From the NCBI RefSeq assembly GCF_001949145.1, contig NW_019091415.1, forward strand, positions 800,978 to 864,977: a stretch of 64,000 bases of DNA, in the 5' to 3' direction. A program made the position numbers and the translations under genes. Source of the stretch: Acanthaster planci (taxonomy: Eukaryota; Echinodermata; Asteroidea; Valvatida; Acanthasteridae). A model generated the notes under the pieces. That model worked only from the letters and a program-made list of their open reading frames with translations. It was not told where the DNA came from and searched no databases. Shown here in pieces: positions 25,601 to 37,600 of this stretch; within the stretch, counting starts at the first letter, position 1, and every line of letters starts with the position of its first letter.

Positions 25601-28600
25601 TCTACCGCCTATGCTCACAAAAAGAAACTATCAATTCCTGAAACAGTTACAATAACATGCATATTTTTATTTTTAAAATGTACTAATGCACTTGCTACAC
25701 GTACACTTTAATCAATTTGAATAATCACTAATTTAACCATTTGAATTGACATATACACCTACATGTACGCTCAAATTACTCGATTTGAAAGTGCTATTGA
25801 CCCTACGAACATAAAGAACTGGAGCTCAGAAACATTTACGTGCAGAATAATGCAATTTAGAAGGGGTCAGGGGTCAAAAGGGCAAATGCTTTTTTTCTTG
25901 TTTTCCTTTTTTGCATTTGAATGATTTGAAACACAAATAGCAACACTTTCCAAGTTTTTTTACCATGGAAGGTCAAGACCATATACAAATATGGGTTGAT
26001 TGCCACTGCTTGTTACAGACACTTTATTGGGGGTTCAATAAAAGTGCCTTTTAACACTTATCTGAAGATATTCTGATAGCCAAGCCATTATGCATAACAA
26101 AACCAAAAATGAAGTCACTTACTGACGTATCTACAGAGGGATAGTTTGGGAGAATGTTGCTGCGTCGGCTGCGTGATCTACTGGACTTATTGTTACTACC
26201 TCGGCTATTGGCAAGGATCTTCCGTTTGATGCCTTCCTTGGGGTAAGGGATGGGTGCCCTTTTCTTTTTATGCTGCAGATAAAAACAGTGCTGGTAACTA
26301 GTGATATGATGGAAGAAGGAACCAAGACAGAGTTGCCATTCAGTCTACAGGGTGTGTCAGAAAAAAAACCAAACCCTAAGGAAAGGGGTTAATATGCCCA
26401 AACCAAGAGATATGATTAAAATATCTCTGAAAAGTAGAAGCAGTATTCTTTCTAATGATACTTTGATTGTATCCCTCCTGTCATGCGTGACTGAACACCA
26501 CTGTCTTGAAAATGGGACATCCCAACTCAGTTGTAACACTTTTCAGAGATCCTTATACATTATAATCATATCTTATGGTTTGGGCATATTAACCCCTTTC
26601 CTCAGGGTTTGGTTTTGTCTGGGAGACCCTGTACTAAAACACTTTTGACATTTTTGAAAGACGTATATTACTAAATTTATAAAGTATAACGTGCAGTAAA
26701 CCAGCGGTGCATCCTTTGCACTTAACTTGGAATATAAAACCAACTGGAAATTTACTGCTACTGGAAACAAACCACAGTAATCCCAATGAACTGGTTTTGA
26801 TAAAGTTAACAGTAACAATCAATCATTCATTAACCCAACACAATGCAAATGGAAAGGGCATGGTGTGAAATTTTAGGATCTGTATTGAACTCATCTAGGA
26901 ATGTTGAAATTCATCAGAAAGATTTACAAATGATACATTGTCCGCACCCGTCTTGTAATTAAAAACAAGACTTACTGTGGTTTGATTTATCCGGTGAAAT
27001 CAAGAGGTTTCATTTTTAGCTATGCAAGTTCTGATTTTTCATTTTTCTCCTATCAGTAATTCGCACACCTACGCAGTGTGATCTTAGAAAACCATTTGTA
27101 CAGAGAAAAAGAAAAAAAATTCTGCCTACCTCTGAGTCTGACTCTGAAATATCAAATGCTATCTGTCTGCGGTTTAGCCTCTGTTCCTCCCAAAGGGAAG
27201 CATGGAAACTTTCTCCATCACTCTGATATGTATCTGACATTGGGACCAGAAGAAGGAGGCATGATTCTATTGAATAGCAATGCATGAAAGATACAAGATA
27301 CAGTGATGGCCTACAACTGGAATTCAGTTACCTCTGCAACATCCTGACACTAATGATAATGACATTGGAAGTTTCAGGATTTACAAGGTATCTACTTGCA
27401 GATTCCTTGTGTTTTTCCTGCTTTGTTAACCTCCTTTATAAAATATTTGGGAACCTTTTGCTTTGGGAATATTCTCTGAGGCCAGAAAAATTTTTTCTTT
27501 GGAATTCTTCACAGGTTCTTTACAGCATTTCTTGGTCTTTATTACGGATGCATTTTCTTTGGACATACTTGATTATTTTCTCATACACTTTTTCCCATTA
27601 TACCTTCTTCTAGATCTTTGTGTTGCTGTGGAAATAGGAAGCAAGTCAGCACTCTCTTGCCAAGTTCTTCTTTCATCTCGGACTGGAGAGGGATCAACGG
27701 TTTGCCCTGAGGGGGAAAAACAGGCAAAACTCCACAATCTGGGGACAACTTTATGTACATGTAGACTGTGAAATGTGACACAAACTGTTCTCAGACATCA
27801 CACTGCCAACTTACAAACTGTTCTCAGACATCACACTGCCAACTTACAAACTGTTCTCAGACATCACACCGCCAACTTACAAACTGTTCTCAGACATCAC
27901 ACTGCCAACTTACAAACTGTTCTCAGACATCACACCGCCAACTTACAAACTGTTCTCAGACATCACACTGCCAACTTACAAACTGTTCTCAGACATCACA
28001 CCGCCAACTCACAAACTGTTCTCAGACATCACACCGCCAACTTACAAACTGTTCTCAGACATCACACTGCCAACTCACAAACTGTTCTCAGGCATTACAC
28101 TGCCAACTTACAAACTGTTCTCAGGCATCACACTGCCAACTTTCCCCACATGAACAGCTACATTAAGAGTATCAAAGTTTGTCTGTTTTTATCTGATAAT
28201 ACACTACTGCCATCTTCTACACCAGTAAGTGAACTACAGGATTAGAAAGCAAAAAGGCCAACCACATGCAGCTACATGTATGTGTCTCTCCATACCTGGT
28301 TTTCAGACAACCAGAGAGCCTGTAGGTTCTTGAGTTTGGTGACTTGATAGGGAAGATGACGTAGCTGATTGTTGCAAAGGTTGACCACCGACAGACTGCT
28401 GATGTGACCGATCTCATCTGGTAAAGTCATCAGGAGGTTACTGTGAAGAGACAGTAAGGTAATGGCGCTGCAGCTGCCAAGCTGGATGGAAGAAGGAAAA
28501 TCAATGGTGAGAAAAAAAGGAATGTGTTAACCTGACCATCACCCTAAACAAGATTCTTGCCCATGTCAATTTATTACAATATCCTCTACTCTATGGAATT

Positions 28601-31600
28601 CGAATTGACCAACTGACCCAAGCACCTCTGGCGGTCATTGGTGATATACAAGTATATAATATATTTGCACCAGAATCTGGAGGTTTCGTGAAATGAAAGT
28701 ATGCCAAGCCAAACCTCAGTCCTGTATATTCATAGTGCATGCATTCAAATGTTAAACGGTATTATTACAACGTCCTCCAAGATGCAAATTAACCTGAGAT
28801 AGACAGGGAAAATTTCTGCGCCCTGCACAGGGCGCTGGATTGCAGTCTGAAGAAATCATGCCGTGAATGCCGCTGCAAAGTCGGGGAAAACCTGTCATCT
28901 GATCACAAAGCCTTTCTGGAGTTTGGTGAAAAGCTTGAAACAAAGCTCCACTGGTGTTGCCTCACTAAAAGCAGCATCTGGCATAGCAGCATCCCCCTTA
29001 GAAAAAGCCAACGTCCTCAACAGTCAATTTCAATCTGTCTTCACCAAGGAAGATTGCCAGAACCAACCTACATGAACATACCTCCCTCCATGGTCTCCAT
29101 AGTAATAATAACAAAGGACATTGCTAAACTACTCTCAGAGTTAAAATCTCATGAAAAACCAGGTCCAAACGGAATATTACCCTCATATCAAAAGAGTGTG
29201 CTGACAACTTACATGTACATGTAGCCCCGTTACTCCCACAAATTTTTCAGAAATCGACACTGGAGAGTTACTTAAAGACTGGTTAAGAGCTCATGTTTCA
29301 CTGATATTTAAAAAGGGAAATCATGCAGACCCAAGTAATTACAGGCTAGTCTCACTGATGTCCATACCTGCCAACAATTGCAGCACACTATCCACACAAA
29401 TGTCATGGATCATTTCAAGAAAAGTAACATCATAAATGAAAAACAACATAGTTTTGAGAAGAGGCAGTCATATGAAACACAATTGGTGCTTACAATAAAT
29501 AACCTAGCAAAAATACTTGATCGCCAAGGCCAAGCAGACTTCAGAACAGACTTCAGTATAACCTTTGATACAGTTCCTCACAATGACTTCTCCTGAAGCG
29601 TCAGCAGTCAGACAACACACGAACCTTACATAGGTACATATGTAGTTTAACAACTTCCTCACCATGACAACACAATCTATTGTATTAGACAAAGTTTCTT
29701 CATCATCACGCAGAATATAGTCTGGGGTTCCCCAAGGCACCATCTTGGGACCTTTACTCTTCATACATGTACATGTAAGCCTCCCCCAGGCATAAAATCC
29801 CAAGTATGACTTTTGCCAATGATTGCATTCTCTACCGTGAAATCAAGTGCGATGAAGGCAGAACGGTACGACAAAGTGATATTGACATACTATGCAACTG
29901 GGATTCTAAATGACAGATGAACTTCAACAAACACAAATGCCACATGATGCACATTACTCACATACAGAAACCCTTCCCAGTTACAATACAAACTGGGAGC
30001 ATTTAAACTCGGTCATAAATTACACCTACATACTAATAATAAAAGAAGCAATTTTTATAAACCGCATAATACAGAATGAAGTCTCCATGCCTTGGACAGA
30101 CTGAACAGGTGTGTTTTAAGTTAAAATTTAAATTGTTCCAAAGAGGGGCAGATTTTCATGTGCTGTGTGATATATTTCCATAGTTCCGGTGCAGCAAAAT
30201 GGAAAGCACGTTGACCATATAATTTGGTAAGAAGTGAATGTGGAGTGAGAAGATCTTTTTGTTGCTGGAGTGAAGAATCCTTGGCGGATGATATTTGCTG
30301 ACTACCTCTTGGAGATCTGGGGCTGTTTCATGAATGCATTTGTAAATTAAGACCAAATGTTTAAAAGTTATCCGTAATTTAACTGGTAGCCAATGAAGCT
30401 GTCAAAAAACAGGAGAGATGGGTTCATGTAAGTGTGTTCTACTGATCATCCTAGTTGCCGTGTTTTATATTCTGTGACGTTTACTGAGTTGACAATCTGG
30501 TAATCGACTGAGAAAGCTAAACAAAACTGCTCAACCAAAGAGTTAAAAATGTTAATATAAGATTGCCTGAATTGTACTCAAACACTTCCGAACTAGTAAA
30601 GGGGAAAAGCAAAGGCATCATTACTGTGGAAGTGTGCATTACGGGAACTTTAAGCATCAAGGGAAAACGGATAAAACAATGTTTGTTGAGGAAAACTGGA
30701 CTGTGTGACTCACCTCTGGTGGAAGCTCCAGCAGCATGTTCTGATCAACATTGAGATGAGTGAGTTTCCTCAAGAGTCCAATACTCGGAGGTAGCTCTTC
30801 TAGATCATTATAGGTGAGTATCAGCTCCTCTAGTGAGATTAGTCCACCAATGGAGTAGGGAAGATTGGAGATCTGGTTGTAATCTAGCTTCAGATGCTGT
30901 AAGGTGCTCAGTTGTCCTGAGGAGGCCACAGAAAATGACTGCATGAAGTCAAAATTCAACCCACACCAACCATCAAACGTTGATCGGTGTTTAAATGCAA
31001 CATAGGGGTGTGTTCCTGTGATCCCTAGTTGAATGTTTAACATCAAGAATAACCAGGAATATATTTAACATGGCCCACAAAAACGCAGAAAAGGAAATGG
31101 TCACATCACCCAAGAGGGTGAAAATACAAGGTAGCAGACCACACTGCCGACAAATGTCCTTTTCACTGAATTGCTATAGTTCTCTCTGTTCAAGTTCTGG
31201 AAGAATGAATCCATGTTGGTTTCCTGCATACAATATATTGGTAGTGGGGAAGCATAATTCTTTTATTGTGAAGACAGGAAAACTATAACCATATTATTTT
31301 CAACTCTTTTGAATTATCAGTGAACCAACTCCACAAATTGAAGATTGAATTCTCATTTGGTCAAAACACTGACATCATGCAAGCACAACTAACGTCACGC
31401 TCAACAAATGACCAAAGCAGAGATGTGTTTCTTGTCATGGTTGCATAAATGCTCCAGATAATGAAGAGCACAAACACTTTGAAGTTTTCACAAAGCTCAG
31501 AATTAACAGAGAACACCGACACCGCAATCCAATCTGCCGAGTATGAAAATACATACACTACATGCAAACCCCAGAACAGCCAGGCCTTTGATGACCGGAG

Positions 31601-34600
31601 CAGTCATTTTCCTAGTTTCCCACAACGAAAATTATTCAGTTTGACTGCAGCTCAAGTTATCTTCAAATTCCAGGGAAATGTGGTCAGTAGTTTACCTTGT
31701 ATGTAGCAGGCATCACAAAATCATTTTCGAAAATAAAGCATTTTGTTTGGCCATACAGGATTGATGAAAGTGTCAAGTAGGCAACACTATTCGTTTAGGC
31801 CTATGTCTGAATTGATCCAAAACATCTGAATCAGGCACAGAAAATATTCGAGCATGAAATTAATCTTTCAGCCGAGACAACTATAACTAGCAGTTTTTAT
31901 GACAAAGCATTTCTTGAATTAAAGAAAACTAATGTGTAAGAAATCCACAAAATATAAATAGGGGTTGACCTCGCTGGTCCGCAAGCCAAACTTTAGTCCA
32001 GATGGCCCCCCATTGTTATTGCCGTACTCGCTGTACTCGAGCTCAGAATGTTCAAAAATCACATGAATATAAATTCGATTTGAGGTGCGGATGTTTCCCA
32101 TCGGTTTTTGACCTTGTGGCCGGAAAATCTAACAAAAAGAAATCACTCTGATTGAGACAAAATTACGACCAAACTTAACGGCAAAGATCATACCAAAATG
32201 AAAGGAAGTCCGGTTTGCATGTGCGATGTGCATATCCACTTACACCGCCTGCACACAAAGCAGCACCAATGTGAACTTCATAAATATGCATGTTGTGACG
32301 TGAAAGGGCTGTAAATGTTCATTTGTTGGCGCCGTATCAAAATGAAAATGCAATATGCTCGTTTTGATTTATGATTGGTGGTTGGGATGAAAGTGCTGGG
32401 GTGGTTGTAGTTTCGTGAATGCTTGGTCGATGCATGGTCGCTGCATGGTCACAGCAAGAACGTCTGTTACTGGTGTGGCAGCAAATGAAAATTCAAGTTA
32501 AAAATTTACGCAAGTTCAGCGGGTGTTTTTTTCAATTTACTGGAATTATGATACATGAACTAAATTTCCATAAATTAAGAAATACAATGCTGTACTTCAT
32601 TGTAAAATCAGCTTATTATAATAGTTTGGCTAAGGAGTGGATTTCCTTCATGGTTACTGTTAATTTGTGAAAAAGTTTCTCACGCAATCGGGAATTAAAA
32701 CTGATCTAGCATTAGAATCAGCAGGAAAAGCCAGTTTCCAGTCAATCCTGTGAGTTTAAAATTCAAAGCTTACATTTGGGAAACAGTTTTCTAGTATCTA
32801 ATTTTATTCTCAACATACGGTGGACTGTTTGACGGTCATCCTCCCAGCCAGGCACTACATCTACATGTACATGCATACACAAAGCTGGAGTAACGGCTCT
32901 GCGTGTTCGTGCTTCACTACACGTTATTGGTAACCTTTGCAGTCTGCGGTCACAAGCCCTGCCGAGATAATGAGGTCCGGGGTCAGGCTTATCGTGCATT
33001 GGACCGGCAATGCACGGTAAAAACCTCAAAGCCTGTATTGAACAGCGTGTCAGTTTCACTGATCGTGTTAGCGTGTCGGCTAAAATTCTGACTGTACTGT
33101 ATAATGTAGATACGGCCCAATGAGGTCCAACTTCAACTGCTAGTATATATAAGCAACCGTTTCTCTTTGGAAGGCCAAAATCTCTATGGAGTAGCCCTTA
33201 AAATTGGCACCGGCTGCTTCTTACATTCAACAGATTGAATTGCCATGGAAATTCTTCTTTCATTACCTGTGAAACTGTACATAGATACAGGTTAAGTGAG
33301 TCTTGCCACTATCCATGATCTACAACCATAATGTCACCACACAGCAAGCAAATCAATATATGTAGTTGCTTTCAGGTTTTGTTACACAAAGAGCAGATTA
33401 ATGCGCAGGTTCATGTACAGAAGCAGTTATTGTTGTTGTGTGGGGGGGCTTCTCTTAGATCTAACTGCACCTTGGTCAGTTTTGCTGATGTTCACTTTAA
33501 ATGAACCAGCGCCAATTAACCTTGTTGATGGTATTATTTGCAAACCTTTTAGAATCAAACGCTCAAATCCAATCAAGCCAAACATTCAGTAAATACTGAC
33601 ATGGCTTTTGTCAGACCACATCAAGGCTTTGTAATTCTTAGCCTTACCAACAGTATTAGGAAGTTCCTGCAGGTAGTTCTTGGATAGATGGAGGTCAGTT
33701 AGGCTGTCCAATCCTTCTATCTCTCCTGGTAACCATTCAATACGATTACAGGAGGCATCCAGGTATGCAAGCTCCTTCAAGTTCCCTATGGCCTGAAGAA
33801 AACACAGCCAAAATGAACGAAAAAGTCCTTATGAAAATGGGCCGAAGGTTACAGAGACCAAGCAAGAAGACAAAGAACATTTTGCTCTAAAAGGAGTAAA
33901 ACGAAAGACTAATTTCTAGATTTCCTATTACATGACGCCTTCTCACAATTTAGCTACCATCTTTGCAATTGATTTTAAAATTTAGCAAAAATGGCCTTCA
34001 CATTTGCCTAGTGGGCACTAGTGCCAGATGATCTTTCTCAGGAAAGCTGGTCTACGCTAACAGATAAATATGCAAGAAAGACTCTTACAGCCTTACGGCA
34101 TCATACAGTATTCTCAGTCTAAAAACACTGAAAAGGACTGTTTGCTAGAGAACTGCTTTTAGGTTCAGTGATTATACAAGTATCATCATACACACCAACA
34201 AGGGTGTCCGAAAGTTCTATACTTACCGATGGAATGGATGTCAGCTTGTTTGAATCTAGCCACAGCTCTGTGAGCTTAGTGAAGAATCCAATCACCTCAG
34301 GCTGAAAAAAAACAAAACCAAAACACAAATACATTTTGAGTGTACAAAACGTGTAAGTCTTGTTTTGCTGATTAATTAATGCCAAAACCTTCGGTTTAAT
34401 TTACATGTGTATTCATTTTTATTTAGGCCTGTATTTGCCATATTATTTGTTATCATTTCTATGTGTATTCACTTTGTTTTCATCATTGTTTTTTGTCGAG
34501 GTATCCCATACCACACTTACCAATTGTCTGAATTCATTCATGCCAAGGTCTAATCTTTCTAACTCCGTCAACCTTGCCATGGACCTGTCAGTTGTTAAAA

Positions 34601-37600
34601 AATATTGTCAAATTGTTAACAAGGCATGGTTTTTTTACTTAATGACTTTCAAGGGGCATAAAGTCTCATGTAAAGCCGTGGTGTCTGTAAAGTGCTACCT
34701 TCCCAGACCCTGCAGAGCTCTTCAAAACCTACTGATGGATGGTGAAGAATTTGGGAGAGTTCAGAGCTATATGAAGCATGTCAATGTGAGCAGTGTTTCA
34801 CTATGAAGGTTGTTTCAATGTTTAATCAGCTCGAAACTTCTTTGGGAAGTGTAATACTTATCAACTGTGATCCATACTACTGTAGAGACCATCTGCTTCA
34901 CAGCACTTCGCTGTTTCAGCTAATAATTTCTAAAGATGTTCGATAAATTTAGGATGCAAAGTTGCTGCCTTTTGAGTGTCGGCTCAATGTACACAGAATG
35001 CATTGATATGAGTCAACATGAACCACACTCCAGGAGGTGGACATAATCTGGGCAAGTGTTACACCAGGGAAAGGTAGAAACCCTTGTTTTCAAATGGTGT
35101 TCCTACTTTGGCAGTGCCTTGAGTCTATTCTCTCTCAGCTCCAGGACTGTCAGTTTCACCAGCCGGCCAAAGTTTGCTGGCAAGTAATTCAGGAGGGTGT
35201 CATTCAGGTAGAGCTGGGTCAAGTTCACCAGTTGGGTAAATCCTTCTGGCAACCTGGTGTAACAAATGAAGAGAAAAAATTAGGCACTTGGATTTCTGTT
35301 ACAGATAGTCCCAAGTCAGAGATCTCCATCATACAGAAAGCAGACATTACTTGGCCCATCCACATGCTGGACAAAAGCCGGCATTGTAAGGATCACAAAC
35401 ATTGTGGCTGCAATCCTGTTTATATTCATCCAATATTTTCTGTGCTTATCAGCTCCTTGAAGATGGCTACAGATTTCAAAAAGAGGAAAAGGTCTTTTGA
35501 AATCAGGGTTGACAAATATCAAGATAAAAAATGAAATTTTTAAAATTTAAATATATATTTATTTCAATTAAATTTTATTTCTTTTCCTCACCATTTCACC
35601 ATTTGCTTAAAACATTGATTTTAACAAGCGAATTTAACTGACTGTCACTGAAAGTAAAATATATTCATCCTTTTCTAGAATACATACATAAAGCTTGACT
35701 CATAATCTCTTGGGTTGTATTGTATTGTTTCTGTATTTATTAAGAAGAGCGTAATCATGCGGGGCAGATGCAGCCAAGCCTTACATGAGTCAGTCGGGAT
35801 ATATTGTCAAGACTTGCAAACCAATGGAAGAACTAACTGATGGCAGATGTTCAGGTGCCATGCAAGAGGAGATGAACACTATGTCATGTATACTGTATAT
35901 CGGTTACATGTAGGATATTGCCCCAGAATATTGTATGCATTGTATGTACGATTAAAATGATGCGTTGTTTTATGAAACTGACATCATATATCCCTGAAAG
36001 AGTTGGCATAAGCAATTTTAAACTTTATCTTCAATCACAAAACTTTGTTTGTACAATATAAAAGGAAATGTTTTAAAAAATCACAATCTCAGTTCATTGG
36101 TGATTTTTTTCAAAAAAGCTTTTCATTGATTACAATAATTGATTTGAATGACTTAAATCAAACAACCCAGATTGAGATCAGCACAATTGTGGTAGTCGTA
36201 TATCAGCATTGTCACTGGGGTTTTGAACATTAACCCTCCTATGTGGAAGTCACTCTTTAGGCCACTTGGTAAACACCTCAATGAAGCACAGCTGTGTCGT
36301 GTTGTGCACTGCACCAACAGTCCCCCACAGGAATATCAGATTGCACTTCTGTGCTGCCCAACAACTGTGCTTCACTGTTTCATGAGCATAATCGTGCAGT
36401 AAACCAAATATAGTGAAAAGGACTGCACAAAAGACCCTGGGTCATTTTGTGCTGGCAACCAACTGTGCACACACTGAACCTGTGCATGTTTGAGTTCCAT
36501 ATAGAAACTACATGCTCACCAGTGACTGTGAGCATTTGTGCACATTTGTGCTGTAAAACCAAAGGACTCTTTTTTGCCTCTTTTTTTTCTTCTCTTTTTT
36601 ATTTTGGACTGGCACAGACAATTGGACATTTAGTAGAACTGTGGATCAGATATTTGTGGAAGTTCATAAATAAACCTAAAGGTCAGGTTAGTACAAGAGG
36701 ACACGATGTGTAGAAATAGAAATGTTTGAACATACAGCTTTGCATAATTGTAAAAGAACTCAAACTCAAGTTGATACTGCAAATGCAGGTATTTTCAGAT
36801 TAGGAATTGCTTATCACTAAGAAGAAACTTATTGGCTGTACACAAGTTGGCAAGCTGAAGCAATAAACAAGCAAGAGCCCATACACTCTGAAATCGACTG
36901 ATGACTAACCTCAAAATGGACCTGAGTAAATGAATTGTACATGTACTTACTTGCCCAGTGGGTTGACACTGATTTCCACCATGCGGAGGTTCTTGCAGCA
37001 TTTAATGTTATCTGGTAACTCAGTAATACCTGTTGGAGTTTTAACATTAACATTATATTAAGAAATATGACCGTTTCTTTATTAAAATATTTATTGAAAA
37101 TACCGGCAATCTCACAATAAAAACATTTATTTGTTGGTGTCGAATTAAAAAAATCTTTATCTCAAATATATTTGGATGTTTAATAAAAGCTGCAATCCTC
37201 TTAATTCAACCCAGTGTGTGTCTTTAAATATCATGATAAGTGATGACGTTCCATACCCACTGCTGATGGAATGCTTCGGAAAGTTTGGTAGCTGTGGCAT
37301 ATTACTTATCTGTATCCAAGGATTTGGTGGGGACAGAATGAAATTTCAAAGGTGGGAAGGAGTGCCCTTTCCTCCTTGCTTTTGCTACCAATGTCTGTTA
37401 AACAGAATAACATGTAAACTAAACGAAACTCTGACACGGCTTGTGACTACAGGATTCTAGCTAGCGGAAAGAGGGAGAGGTCCATCTCAAGTGTGCTGTA
37501 TACCATGCTAGAAGTCATAGGTCTAACCTAAACCCTACCTCAAGGTAATCAACATGAATGGTTAACATGAAAAATGCTAGTACACTTGCCATTTTTACTG

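Noticed and set aside
27780-28142. CRISPR-like array
   Set aside because: Units are head-to-tail without unique spacers, and the context is an animal gene intron.
27768-28245. Two long plus-strand ORFs (132 and 156 codons) with repeating [11 protein letters not shown] / [11 protein letters not shown] peptides
   Set aside because: They are translations of the 33-bp minisatellite, whose period is divisible by three. They lie inside a LAP intron on the opposite strand.
34405-35534. Plus-strand ORFs of 133 and 165 codons
   Set aside because: They overlap LAP exons 4 and 5 in antisense and contain no recognisable family.
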